Source of the DNA: Scytonema millei VB511283
GTDB taxonomy: Bacteria > Cyanobacteriota > Cyanobacteriia > Cyanobacteriales > Chroococcidiopsidaceae
Assembly (NCBI RefSeq): GCF_000817735.3
Contig: NZ_JTJC03000002.1
Span: 442,242 to 506,241 of the forward strand
Length of the DNA stretch: 64,000 bases
Direction of reading: 5' to 3'
Below, in pieces: positions 34,638 through 43,416 of this stretch. Each line of letters starts with the position of its first letter. The stretch's first letter is position 1. Both the position numbers and the translations under genes were made by a program. The notes below the pieces were generated by a model, which was not told the origin of the DNA, did not search any database, and worked only from the letters and a program-made list of their open reading frames with translations.

Positions 34638-35243
34638 ATGGAGATCGAGAGCATGAAAGACTTACGGCAAAAGTGGTCATTTTTGAGAGACGCGATCGTT
34701 AGATTGAGCGATCGCTCTGGGGAACATCGCGTTCTCTTATTCGATTCACATGATGCAGCCTATAATGTTGCTTTCATGCTCAACGGTGAATGGGATGAGT
34801 GTAATAGTGTGGTCATACCTAGCTCGGATGAAATAGCAATTAAAACTGCTGCTAGCTTGGTGGAAGCTAGATGGTGTGACAGCGGTAAGTCTTGTACTTT
34901 ATTACCCAAACTAAGTGTTGAGACATTAAAACGGCGCTACGCAGTTGGAGACAGACACTTTATCAATGCCAATCTCATGTGCGCCGATCTCAGTCATCTC
35001 AATCTCAGTCAAATAAATTTCGGCTGGGCAAAGTTGAGAGGGGCTAACCTCAGTGGCGCAAATCTTAGCGGAGCTGACTTGACTGCGGCAGATTTGAGCG
35101 ATGCTAATTTGAGTGGAGCTGACTTAAGCTTTGCAAACTTATCGAGGGCAGATTTAACCGGCGCAAATACGAGCGAGATCGATCTTAGTGGTGCTTGCTT
35201 GAGGGGTGCGATCGCCCAGATTAGAGGCGATCGCATCTCTTGA
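34638..35243 (+). CDS. Pentapeptide-repeat protein with N-terminal unknown domain
   Basis: The 201-residue protein has two parts. Residues 1-95 form an unassigned domain that includes [30 protein letters not shown] and [15 protein letters not shown]. Residues from about 110 to 195 are A(D/N)LxG-type pentapeptide repeats (for example [20 protein letters not shown]), about sixteen units, which form a right-handed quadrilateral beta-helix. Starts at GTG 34635, ATG 34638 and ATG 34653 are possible; ATG 34638 is chosen. It follows the SDR gene by only a few bases. Its C-terminus nearly abuts the convergent gene at 35245. The function is unknown. Confidence 0.87.
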   Translation: MEIESMKDLRQKWSFLRDAIVRLSDRSGEHRVLLFDSHDAAYNVAFMLNGEWDECNSVVIPSSDEIAIKTAASLVEARWCDSGKSCTLLPKLSVETLKRRYAVGDRHFINANLMCADLSHLNLSQINFGWAKLRGANLSGANLSGADLTAADLSDANLSGADLSFANLSRADLTGANTSEIDLSGACLRGAIAQIRGDRIS

Positions 35244-35244
35244 C

Positions 35245-36468
35245 TCAAGCTACTCCAAGCTCGACAGTCATACCTGCATGGCGCAATCGCTCTGCCAGAA
35301 CGTCACCGAGTCCAGTTGCAGGGGTGAGGATGCCCCCACATTGCCAACCGCCAGGTAGTTTGTCTCGATTCAAAGCCAAACACAGTGCTGACTCGCACAA
35401 AAATTTTACCGTGGCGCGATTGCCAGGATCGCCGCGATCGCCAATCAGCCCCCGTACTTTGCATCCGTCGCTCGTCAATCCTAAAAGTTCGCAGCGAAAC
35501 CATCCCTCGTTCATTGTTTTCTCCGATGGACCGTTACCTGGTTGGGGTAAAAGGGGTTGCAGCAGATTACGGATTGGCGGTTGCTGGATTGCACCTGTAA
35601 ATAGAGCCGTTGCAGCCGTAATCCCAACTGCTGGTAGCCATCCTAGCGGGGGGTCAAACTTCAGATATTCCTGGTAGGTAAAGTCAACGCCGTATGGTTC
35701 TTGCCACTGACTGTATAAGGCACTGCTGCGGCGTACCACGCGGGTATTAATCGCACCCATGAAAAATGGCGCTACCCACGTATCAATATCGGGATCGTAT
35801 TGCGGGAATTGTGGATCTCGATTGCGTTCTATTTCTTCTGGGGAGCGATCGCCTGCTGGATCGAGTAGGAAAGGATTGCTGACTTGACTTAGCTGAGCCG
35901 AATCATAGAGGTTAAAAGCAGAAGCTAGAGTCCCACCGTTAAATCCGCCTATAGCTTGATAGTAAGCTTTCACCGCTCGGCAGGATGTTCCCAGTTCTTG
36001 TTGGATGTAGCGGACAATCAGGTAAGTCCCCAAATCCGAAGGCACGGAATCAAAACCACAGCAGGGAATAATGCGAGTACCATCGGCTGCGGCTCTGTCG
36101 TGGTAGCGATCGCAGAGTTCCTTCACCCAAGGAGTCTCGCCTGTAATGTCAACATAGTGGGTTTTGAAGCGCACGCAGGCATCAACAATTTTATTGCCAT
36201 AGAGAGCGAATGGTCCTGCCGTATTGAGCAGTACCCGTGTCTGGGACACGATGTTATCTATGGCAGTTGTATCTTGGCTGTCTGCGACTAATACATCGAC
36301 ATTGACACCAACTTGCGCCTTTACCTGTTCGAGTTTTTCACGGTTACGACCTGCGATCGCCCAACGTACTTCGCCTGGAGTTACGTGCTGGGCAAAGTAT
36401 TGCACTGTTTGCTTTCCAGTAAAACCACTAGCGCCGTAAAGCACGACATCGTATGGACGAGCGGTCAT
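35245..36468 (-). CDS. Saccharopine dehydrogenase-like (trans-acting enoyl reductase) protein
   Basis: The 407-residue protein has an N-terminal Rossmann fold with VVLYGASGFTGKQTVQYFAQ and AGRNREKLEQ. The GPFALYGNKIVDACVRFKTHYVDITGE and CCGFDSVPSDLG segments place it in the saccharopine-dehydrogenase-like/trans-acting enoyl-reductase family. Related proteins reduce enoyl intermediates in polyketide- and glycolipid-type synthesis; the substrate here is unknown. The start codon ATG at 36468 overlaps the TGA of a HepT-like remnant on the same strand. The stop is one base from the stop of the convergent pentapeptide gene. Confidence 0.87.
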   Translation of the reverse strand: MTARPYDVVLYGASGFTGKQTVQYFAQHVTPGEVRWAIAGRNREKLEQVKAQVGVNVDVLVADSQDTTAIDNIVSQTRVLLNTAGPFALYGNKIVDACVRFKTHYVDITGETPWVKELCDRYHDRAAADGTRIIPCCGFDSVPSDLGTYLIVRYIQQELGTSCRAVKAYYQAIGGFNGGTLASAFNLYDSAQLSQVSNPFLLDPAGDRSPEEIERNRDPQFPQYDPDIDTWVAPFFMGAINTRVVRRSSALYSQWQEPYGVDFTYQEYLKFDPPLGWLPAVGITAATALFTGAIQQPPIRNLLQPLLPQPGNGPSEKTMNEGWFRCELLGLTSDGCKVRGLIGDRGDPGNRATVKFLCESALCLALNRDKLPGGWQCGGILTPATGLGDVLAERLRHAGMTVELGVA

Positions 36469-36662
36469 CGAACGGCATCCTCATTCATAAATTTAGCTAC
36501 ACGAATTGTAATTTGATAGAGTATTGCAGACAACTTTTCATCATTAGTTTCTAGTTCTGCTCGACCGATTCCATCTATGTAGCGCAAAATGCGTCTGATG
36601 GCATTGGCTATATCAATCAGAGATTCTTCTCCATCGGCAGTTCTATTGCAGTAATGGTCATG
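36465..36662 (-). pseudogene. HepT-like (DUF86) gene remnant
   Basis: On the minus strand, codons ending in a TGA at 36465-36467 read DIANAIRRILRYIDGIG and LSAILYQITIRVAKFMNEDA. This is the HepT/DUF86 pattern of a DxxxAIxRIxxYxxG helix followed by a conserved second helix. The frame is closed upstream by TAA at 36663-36665 and there is no start codon; the conserved catalytic RX4HXY-type C-terminus is also absent. It is therefore a decayed piece of a HepT/MNT toxin-antitoxin unit. Its stop overlaps the start of the saccharopine-dehydrogenase-like gene (ATGA). Confidence 0.6.
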
Positions 36663-36665
36663 TTA

Positions 36666-37299
36666 GTTTTATCCCCAAGACTTCTAGTTGCCGATCTATC
36701 CAAGCGATCGCTCTTTCTACTACTGTTTTAGCAATTGGGCGATCGCTCCTACTCGCTGAATATTCTGCTTTTCTTTAAGTTTCAACCTATATGTAGTTTT
36801 ATGTCATAAGAACGACATAAATTACAATTTTTCCCTCAACTCGATCGCTTTTAGTCACGAACAACGAAGTTATCGCGCCCCCAACTACAAGTATCCGTAG
36901 AGCAAAAATCAACCCAATGTCATAAAAATACGATCGCCATCGCTCTAGCTAGTGCATCCTTACTCGTCTGCTTTGATGGTTGTCACGCTAATGCTTGCAT
37001 AGTACAAATGTTTTATAGTACGATACCAACGTGTGCAATGCACTTTTATGTGTGAGTGTATTGTTTGTTGTCAGCAGCCCTGGCGTGTGTTGTTATTCTG
37101 GGGCTGCTTTAATTTTGGAGAAATAGGAATTGCCGGATCAACTTTCTCTAAAAATATTTTGAGTGCAAAGACAACCTGTCCAACTAATGAAGCGAAAGTG
37201 TAGTTAAATGTGGAATTAGTTCGAGGCGATACCTGATGCCCGTTGTGTAGATCTTACGAATTGGTGTAAAAGCTTGAAAGGCTTGAAGAGAGAGGGAAT
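36666..37299. other. Gene-free region with a strong hairpin
   Basis: No gene is supported. Short frames near 36700-36800 on the minus strand (for example VVERAIAWIDRQLEVLG) may be decayed remnants of the same toxin-antitoxin locus. A GCAGCCC/GGGCTGC hairpin lies near 37077-37113. Confidence 0.5.
37077..37113 (+). terminator. AGCAGCCC/GGGGCTGCT hairpin
   Basis: AGCAGCCC and GGGGCTGCT form an 8-bp stem with a loop of about 19 bases, followed by TTTAATTTT. No upstream coding gene is seen, so it may end a non-coding transcript. Confidence 0.5.
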
Positions 37300-37380
37300 G
37301 CGGATGAAAGGACTTGAACCTTCACACCTCTCGGTACTAGAACCTAAATCTAGCGCGTCTGCCAATTCCGCCACATCCGC
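37300..37380 (-). tRNA. tRNA-Leu (anticodon TAG)
   Basis: The 81-nt class II cloverleaf read on the minus strand has acceptor arms GCGGATG/CATCCGC and a D-arm GGCGGAATTGGCAGACGC. The anticodon stem-loop is AGATTTAGGTTCT with TAG, and it has a short variable arm and T-arm GAAGGTTCAAGTCCTTT. CCA is not encoded. Confidence 0.96.
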
Positions 37381-37418
37381 ATATCGGCTTTACGATTATA
37401 GCAGAGAATAAAAGATTT

Positions 37419-38693
37419 TTACTCGCTTCTCAAAGCGGCAATGGGATCTAATTTAGCAGCATTCCGAGCTGGGATGACTCCCGCTAGCAGTCCGACGACG
37501 AAAGAAAGCCCAAACCCACTCGCGATCGACCACAACGATACGATGAGGGGAAATTTGAAAATATTAGCAGCAGTAGCCGCGATCGCCACCCCTAACCCAA
37601 TTCCCATCCCTCCACCAACTACAGAGACAACAACCGCTTCGGCTAAAAACTGAATTAAAATCGCCGCATTAGTCGCGCCTACAGCTTTGCGAATACCAAT
37701 TTCTTTTGTCCGTTCGACAACTGAAACCAGCATGATATTGGCAATCCCGATCCCGCCAACGACTAGGGAAATCCCCGCGATCGCCACTACCATCACGGTA
37801 AATAGTCCTACTACACTACTAAACGTGTTGATAATATCGACCTGATTGATAATCCGAAAATCATCGGCTTGCGGTGGATAGATATTGTGACGCAAGCGTA
37901 AGAGGTTCGTGACTTGAAATTGTGCTGCATCTAACTGCGTCTCGTTACTAGCTGCTAACCAAAATCCGTTGATGGAAACTCCAGTCAAAGCATTATTTCC
38001 TACCAACCGCGCCGACATATTCGTTAACGGTACGTATACGCGATCGTCTTGATCTTGACCCCCAACCGCGCCTTTTGGCTCCATTACCCCCAGTACCTTA
38101 TAACTTTGTCGCTGAATGCGAATATCGGCTCCTACTGGATTAACTTCTGCACCGAACAGTTGATCTCGCACCTTAGAACCCAACACTACAACTGGCTGAG
38201 CTGCATCTAAATCTGCTTGAGTAAAAAATTGTCCGACTTGGGGGCGAATATTTTTCACCTCAGAGTAATATAAATCCGTCCCGAGAACGCTAGTAGAAAT
38301 ATTCTGTCCGCCATAGACAACTTGAAACTGACGTTGTAAAAAAGCAGTCACTCCAATCGCTGCTGGAGCCTGTTGCGATACTGCTTTAGCATCTTCCCAA
38401 GTCAAAGTTGAAGCCGAACCCACCCCTTGATTAATCCCGCCACCAGTCGTAGACGCACCAGCAAGGACGAGCATCACATTCGTACCCAAAGCTTGAATTT
38501 GTTGCTCGGTAGATTTTTGTACTCCTTGTCCTACCGAAGTAATAGAAATCACGGAAGAAATACCAATAATTACACCCAGCATTGTCAATCCCGTGCGTAA
38601 CTTATGGTTCCATAAAGATTCCGCCGCCATCCCGACAACTTCAGCAGTTGACACGGTGTTAGATTGCTTGGGAATAGGTTGTTTTTTGAACAT
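37419..38693 (-). CDS. MacB/FtsX-type ABC transporter permease
   Basis: The protein has 424 residues from the ATG at 38693 (MFKKQPIPKQ). An upstream in-frame start at 38774 would add only translated repeat sequence. The N-terminal membrane helix, with AESLWNHKLRTGLTMLGVIIGI, is followed by a large periplasmic MacB_PCD domain and three C-terminal helices with the FtsX pattern (VGGIGIANIMLVSVVERTKEIGIRKAVGA). Such permeases work in tripartite ABC efflux with an adaptor and an ATPase. The upstream gene encodes an HlyD-type adaptor, but no ATPase gene is next to them in this window. Confidence 0.9.
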   Translation of the reverse strand: MFKKQPIPKQSNTVSTAEVVGMAAESLWNHKLRTGLTMLGVIIGISSVISITSVGQGVQKSTEQQIQALGTNVMLVLAGASTTGGGINQGVGSASTLTWEDAKAVSQQAPAAIGVTAFLQRQFQVVYGGQNISTSVLGTDLYYSEVKNIRPQVGQFFTQADLDAAQPVVVLGSKVRDQLFGAEVNPVGADIRIQRQSYKVLGVMEPKGAVGGQDQDDRVYVPLTNMSARLVGNNALTGVSINGFWLAASNETQLDAAQFQVTNLLRLRHNIYPPQADDFRIINQVDIINTFSSVVGLFTVMVVAIAGISLVVGGIGIANIMLVSVVERTKEIGIRKAVGATNAAILIQFLAEAVVVSVVGGGMGIGLGVAIAATAANIFKFPLIVSLWSIASGFGLSFVVGLLAGVIPARNAAKLDPIAALRSE

Positions 38694-38699
38694 GATGAA

Positions 38700-38924
38700 T
38701 AATCGGGAGTCGGGAATCGGGGAAGAAGGCTGAGGGAGCTGAGGGAGCGATCGGGAGCTGAGGGAGCAGCTCAAAATTCAAAATTCACGCATTCACGCAT
38801 TAATTCCGAATTCCGAATTCCAAATTCCGAATTCTCTCCACTACACCCCACACCCCACACCCCACTTACTACTAGCCACCAGCCACTAGCCACTAGCCAC
38901 TCATAACTGATAACTGATAACTGT
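38700..38924. repeat. Repeat block between permease and adaptor genes
   Basis: GAGCTGAGGGAGC units, AATTCCGAATTCCGAATTCC units, CACCCCACACCCCAC units, ACTAGCCACCAGCCACTAGCC units and CATAACTGATAACTGATAACTG run in succession for about 225 bp. Confidence 0.85.
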
Positions 38925-40244
38925 TCACCGTCGCGAACCCCCCATACCTGGGATTCCAGGCGTTCTGGTTTGGGGACGAGTTCCTGGCGGAAAGGTAATG
39001 AAGACTTTTTCGGTTCCCGTTAGTCCTGATAAAACTTGGGTTTTGTCATTTACAGTCACTCCGGTTTGGATGGGAGTGAAAACGGGATTGTTATTCTCGC
39101 TAGCAACAAATACACCCGTACCATTGGGCTGACGGGCGATCGCAACTGTGGGAACGGCGATCGCATTTTTCAGTTCGCCTGCTTTAAAATCAACATCAAC
39201 GTTCATTCCCGATCGCAATTGCTGAGGAGTGGTGAGAATTGCAGCTTTAACTTGAAAACTCGTGACGTTCTGCTCTACGGTAGATTGAACGGCGATTTGA
39301 ATCACTCGCCCTTTAAAAGTTCTGCCGGGATAAGCATCAGCTCGAAAATTAATTTCTTGTCCGATGCGAATTTGAGCAATATTACTTTCTGATACGTTGG
39401 CGACAACCTGATTGTTCGCCGCCAGTGCCAAGATAGAATTGGAAGTTGCGCCAGATACAGAACTACCTGCGGTGGTGGGAGTGACGAAAGCACCGGGATC
39501 GGCATATTTTTGCGCTACTACACCACTAAAAGGAGCTGCGATCGCCGTATCCTTAATTTGTGTTTGAATATTCTGTAATGCCCCTCGTGCTTGTTCGACT
39601 TGAGCGCGGGCTTGGGCGATATCTTCAGGACGCGAACCATTTTGTTGTAATGTTAAAGCTTGCTGCGCTCTATCCACGGCGGCTTTGGCACTATTGTAAG
39701 CAGCGCGGGACGTAATTAAGTCTCGACTAGAAATCGCTCCAGAGGCGAATAACTGCTCGTTTTGGCGCAGATTTGAGGTTGCTTCTTCTAAGGTTGCTTG
39801 AGTATTTTGTAACTCTGCTTGCGCTTGAGCGATATCTTCAACGCGATTCCCCGCTAGTAATTTTTGTAAATTTGCTTGCGCTTCTGCTAATCTTCCCCTG
39901 GCTTCGGTTAATTGTCCTTGTAGGTTTGAATCATCCATGTAGGCGATAATTTGCCCTTGCTTGACCCAATCTCCTTCTTTTACCAACAGGCTTTTCAGCC
40001 TTCCCGAACTTTTAGGGCTGACATTAATCGATCGCTCTGGTTTAATTGTGCCATTAGCTGCAACAGTTACGGATAAATTCAATCGTTCTACTGGAACAGA
40101 TAAGGCTTGGCGCTGGGCGGCTTGACGGGGAACAATGACAATTTGACGATAAACAATGTAGCTACCTGCGGCTACGAAGCCAAGCAAGAACATCCCCAGC
40201 ACCCACTTAGTAATTCCTACTTTCTTTATGTCTTTCACGCGCAA
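38925..40244 (-). CDS. HlyD/MacA-type membrane fusion adaptor
   Basis: The 439-residue periplasmic adaptor has one N-terminal membrane helix (WVLGMFLLGFVAAGSYIVYRQ). A biotinyl-lipoyl-like half-motif follows (VSPKSSGRLKSLLVKEGDWVKQGQ), then a long alpha-helical hairpin with repeated QAxAELxxAxATLEEA heptads and a beta-barrel with AAPFSGVVAQKYADPGAFV. The Gly/Pro/Arg-rich C-terminus is probably flexible. With the downstream MacB-type permease it would form the inner-membrane part of a tripartite exporter, substrate unknown. Confidence 0.9.
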   Translation of the reverse strand: MRVKDIKKVGITKWVLGMFLLGFVAAGSYIVYRQIVIVPRQAAQRQALSVPVERLNLSVTVAANGTIKPERSINVSPKSSGRLKSLLVKEGDWVKQGQIIAYMDDSNLQGQLTEARGRLAEAQANLQKLLAGNRVEDIAQAQAELQNTQATLEEATSNLRQNEQLFASGAISSRDLITSRAAYNSAKAAVDRAQQALTLQQNGSRPEDIAQARAQVEQARGALQNIQTQIKDTAIAAPFSGVVAQKYADPGAFVTPTTAGSSVSGATSNSILALAANNQVVANVSESNIAQIRIGQEINFRADAYPGRTFKGRVIQIAVQSTVEQNVTSFQVKAAILTTPQQLRSGMNVDVDFKAGELKNAIAVPTVAIARQPNGTGVFVASENNNPVFTPIQTGVTVNDKTQVLSGLTGTEKVFITFPPGTRPQTRTPGIPGMGGSRR

Positions 40245-40561
40245 TGAGAACGCCCTGAATCAGGCAAATCAGTTTTCATTTTAGCTTCACGCTCAGCAAT
40301 ACACTCACCACACCAATTCTGTGCCACCATCTTAGAAACTAGTTCGTTCAACCTCATGTAGAAAAGGTCACGATCGCCCTATGACTTTAGTCATGGTTAT
40401 CAGTTATCAGTAAAGAAAGGGTGTAGGGTGTGGGGTGTGGGGTGTGGGGTGTGTGGGGTGTAGAGAATTTTGAATGCGTGAATTGTTTTGCTCCCTTGTC
40501 TCCCCCCTCTCCCTTGTCCCAATTTTGACTTTTGACTTTTGACCTTTGACTTTTAAACCTT
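40245..40561. repeat. Divergent intergenic region with GGGTGTGGGGTGTG repeats
   Basis: Unique sequence (40245-40390) is followed by GGTTATCAGTTATCAG, GGTGTGGGGTGTGGGGTG and TTTTGACTTTTGACTTTTGACC units, which run up to the start of the kinase gene. Confidence 0.8.
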
Positions 40562-41755
40562 GTGACTCGTCCCATTCAACCTCAGAATCACCCGTTTCCA
40601 TTTCTGCTCTATCTAGAGTGGGCATTATTGGCGATCGCAATTTGGACTGAATTATTACCTAATCCCAGTCTCCGGTTTCCCAGATTTCCTTTGCTAACGC
40701 TACTCAGTATCACTGGTTTTGGATTAATGGGTTTGAGATTACCCACGGGTAAGCTAATCTACAAAGTTATTTATACTGCATTTGAAATTGTCCTAATCTT
40801 ATTCACTTCTTTAACTGGTAGTCGAGCGATCCGTCTGTTTCCTTTCCTTTACTTACTTCTCGTAACTCGGAGTTGTCTGATTTTTGAACTACCAGGAAGA
40901 TTATTGATTACGGGTTTATCTTTTACTTTCTTTCTATTAACTTTGCAGCGCCGTTTTCATCGCATTCCTGCACCGCCAATGGCTCAAGAACGGTTGCGTT
41001 TTTTTCCGTTCCTCTTAGCATTATTATTTGGGTTAGTTTTAATTTTTGTATTATTGTTAATGAATGCAGTTTTGGCTGAGCGTCAAAGTCGAGAAAAACT
41101 GGCGATCGCTAACGAACAATTACGAAAATATGCATTGAGAATTGAAGATCAAGCGACTTTGCAAGAACGCAGTCGCATTGCACGGGAAATTCACGATTCT
41201 CTCGGACACTCATTAACAGCACTCAACCTTCAACTGGAAACGGCACTAAAACTTTGGCTGAGCGATTCTACTAGAGCTTACACGTTCCTCACACAAGCAA
41301 AAAAATTAGGTTCTCAGGCTTTGCAAGATGTGCGCCAGTCAGTTTCAGCGCTGCGCGATCCCCTGTTGGGACGTTCTTTGGAGCAAGCGATCGCATCTCT
41401 CGCTGAGGATTTTGGGCGCTCCACTGGGATTATTCCTTTATGTCAAATTCAACTTGTCGATTCCATCACGATAGAAGTTTCTACAGCGATCTACCGCATC
41501 GTCCAAGAAGCATTGACAAATATTAGTAGATATGCGTTAGCTACTGAAGTTAAAATTGAATTACAAGTTACGAAAAACCATTTAAAATTAACAATTGCTG
41601 ACAATGGGAAGGGATTTCAATTAAGTCAAAATACCACTGGTTTTGGGTTGCAAAGTATGCGCGATCGCGCCCAAGTATTAGGAGGTGAATTGAATATTAA
41701 TACCGCTCCAAACTCAGGTTGCACGATTGTCGCTGATATTCCTTTACATAGATGA
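40562..41755 (+). CDS. NarL-type sensor histidine kinase
   Basis: This is a 397-residue membrane kinase. About five or six hydrophobic helices (residues 10-175) are followed by a HisKA_3 dimerisation domain, whose phospho-acceptor His is in REIHDSLGHSLTAL (about residue 209). The HATPase_c domain has VQEALTNISRYA and ADNGKGFQL and ends in a glycine-rich GFGLQSMRDRA motif. HisKA_3 kinases normally pair with NarL/LuxR-type regulators. None is adjacent; the LuxR-type protein at 60831 is far away and has no receiver domain. The start codon is GTG at 40562, supported by the membrane N-terminus. Confidence 0.9.
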   Translation: MTRPIQPQNHPFPFLLYLEWALLAIAIWTELLPNPSLRFPRFPLLTLLSITGFGLMGLRLPTGKLIYKVIYTAFEIVLILFTSLTGSRAIRLFPFLYLLLVTRSCLIFELPGRLLITGLSFTFFLLTLQRRFHRIPAPPMAQERLRFFPFLLALLFGLVLIFVLLLMNAVLAERQSREKLAIANEQLRKYALRIEDQATLQERSRIAREIHDSLGHSLTALNLQLETALKLWLSDSTRAYTFLTQAKKLGSQALQDVRQSVSALRDPLLGRSLEQAIASLAEDFGRSTGIIPLCQIQLVDSITIEVSTAIYRIVQEALTNISRYALATEVKIELQVTKNHLKLTIADNGKGFQLSQNTTGFGLQSMRDRAQVLGGELNINTAPNSGCTIVADIPLHR

Positions 41756-41763
41756 TGAAAAAA

Positions 41764-41836
41764 CGAGCATAGAGGGATTTGAACCCCCGACCCTCAGAAC
41801 CGGAATCTGATGCTCTATCCACTGAGCTATATGCCC
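41764..41836 (-). tRNA. tRNA-Arg (anticodon CCG)
   Basis: The 73-nt cloverleaf on the minus strand has acceptor GGGCATA/TATGCTC (one G-U pair) and D-arm GCTCAGTGGATAGAGC. Its anticodon stem is TCAGA/TCTGA with loop TTCCGGT and anticodon CCG, and its T-arm GGGGGTTCAAATCCCTC. CCA is not encoded. Confidence 0.95.
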
Positions 41837-41944
41837 TTGCACTCGGATATTATAGCATAGCAAGTTAAATGGCAAGCGATCGCGCTTTTTAACCTAGAAT
41901 ATTACGGCGCGATCGCCATGAATTTGTATGGCGCACATAAATTT

Positions 41945-41972
41945 GTAGGGGCGCACATCTGTGCGCCCCTAC
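41945..41972. repeat. Family A palindrome core
   Basis: GTAGGGGCGCAC ATCT GTGCGCCCCTAC, eleven bases after the trmFO stop, so it may also act as a transcript-end hairpin. The outer AGCGGTTTTCAATTGG end is absent. Confidence 0.88.
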
Positions 41973-41982
41973 AGCTCGATCG

Positions 41983-43350
41983 CTAAATTACCCCAGCCAA
42001 TCCTAAAGATAACCCAGCCTTCCAACTGGCAAGATCGGACAAAGAGCGATCGCGATACCTGCCGTATCTGAGCTGTTTCTGCTTAATTTTCTCGCCTAAG
42101 TCGGGCAAAATGCCAAAATTAGGTGGCATCGGTTGAAAATGTTTTGGAGCAGCAGAACTGATAAATTCAAATAATGCCCCCATCATTGTCGCCGGTGGTA
42201 AAACCAACGGATCTTTACCCAAAAGAATTCTCGCTGCATTCGTTCCCGCCAGCCAGCCACCAGCCGCCGCCGCTGTGTAACCTTCCGTCCCGATTAATTG
42301 TCCCGCACCCAACAAAGTCGGACGACTTTTAAACTGCAATGTCGGTTGCAATAATTGCGGGGCATTAATAAACGTATTGCGGTGCATCACTCCCAGCCGC
42401 ACGAACTCGGCATTTTCCAAACCTGGAATCATCTGAAATATCCGCTTTTGTTCGCGCCAGCGTAAATTCGTTTGAAATCCAACCATATTCCACAACTGCC
42501 CCGCCTTATCTTCTTGGCGCAGTTGTACCACCGCATAAGGGCGTTCTGATTGATTTTCTGGGGCGCGAAAGTCTCCCTTGCGGGCATCAAACAACCCTAC
42601 AGGCTTGAGAGGACCGTAGCGCATGGTATCTTCCCCGCGTCGGGCAAGTTCTTCAATCGGTAAACAAGCTTCAAAAAATTTAGCATTTTCGCGCTCAAAA
42701 TCCTTTAATTCCGCTTGTTCTGCTCCACACAACGCTTGCCAAAATTGCAAGTATTGCGTTTTATTCAGCGGACAATTGAGATAGGCTGCATCGCCTTTGT
42801 CGTAGCGAGAAGCGAGAAAAGCAATATCGCGGTTAATCGATTCGCCTACAATAATTGGACTTGCGGCATCGAAAAAGCTGAGATATTCCATTCCCGTGAA
42901 GCGGTGCAAATCTGCGGCTAAATCGGGACTGGTTAAAGGACCCGTCGCCAACACGACAATTCCCTCTGGAATGGCGTGAAGTTCGCCCCGTCGTAATTCA
43001 ATCAAGGGGTGACGAGACAGGGTTTCAGTTAAATCTTGGCTAAACTGTCCTCTATCTACAGCTAAAGCACCACCAGCAGGGACGGCGTGACTGTCAGCTT
43101 TACCTATTACCACAGAACCCAATTGACGTAGTTCTTCATGCAACAATCCCGAAGCGCGATCGCTTGCTTGCGCCCCAAAAGAATTACTACAGACTAATTC
43201 TGCTAAATGTTCCGTATGGTGGGCGGGACTCGATCGCAGCGGACGCATTTCATGCAAAATAACTGGTATTCCCGCCTGGGCAATTTGCCAAGCTGCTTCT
43301 GTCCCAGCTAATCCACCACCGATAACTTGAATTACATTGTCATTTGTCAT
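41983..43350 (-). CDS. trmFO: Methylenetetrahydrofolate-tRNA-(uracil-5-)-methyltransferase
   Basis: TrmFO is the FAD- and folate-dependent enzyme that makes ribothymidine at position 54 in tRNA. The N-terminal [22 protein letters not shown] motif, [14 protein letters not shown], the ATGPLTS segment and the C-terminal [18 protein letters not shown] segment are characteristic. Its length of 455 residues is typical. It starts at the ATG at 43350. It lies downstream of a site-2-protease gene on the same strand, with a short-repeat block between them. Confidence 0.96.
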   Translation of the reverse strand: MTNDNVIQVIGGGLAGTEAAWQIAQAGIPVILHEMRPLRSSPAHHTEHLAELVCSNSFGAQASDRASGLLHEELRQLGSVVIGKADSHAVPAGGALAVDRGQFSQDLTETLSRHPLIELRRGELHAIPEGIVVLATGPLTSPDLAADLHRFTGMEYLSFFDAASPIIVGESINRDIAFLASRYDKGDAAYLNCPLNKTQYLQFWQALCGAEQAELKDFERENAKFFEACLPIEELARRGEDTMRYGPLKPVGLFDARKGDFRAPENQSERPYAVVQLRQEDKAGQLWNMVGFQTNLRWREQKRIFQMIPGLENAEFVRLGVMHRNTFINAPQLLQPTLQFKSRPTLLGAGQLIGTEGYTAAAAGGWLAGTNAARILLGKDPLVLPPATMMGALFEFISSAAPKHFQPMPPNFGILPDLGEKIKQKQLRYGRYRDRSLSDLASWKAGLSLGLAGVI

Positions 43351-43412
43351 TTGTCATTTGTCATTGGTAGTTGACAGTTGACGGTTGACTGTTAACTGTC
43401 AACTGTCAACCG
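43341..43412. repeat. CATTTGTCATTTGTC and GTTGACAGTTGACGG repeat block
   Basis: CATTTGTCATTTGTC and GTAGTTGACAGTTGACGG units form an inverted repeat with AACTGTCAACTGTCAACC between the protease and trmFO genes. The first units include the trmFO start codon. Confidence 0.75.
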
Positions 43413-43416
43413 TTAG

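Noticed and set aside
40387-40640. Two overlapping open frames on the minus strand before the kinase gene
   Set aside because: Translated GGTGTGGGG and TTTTGAC repeats.
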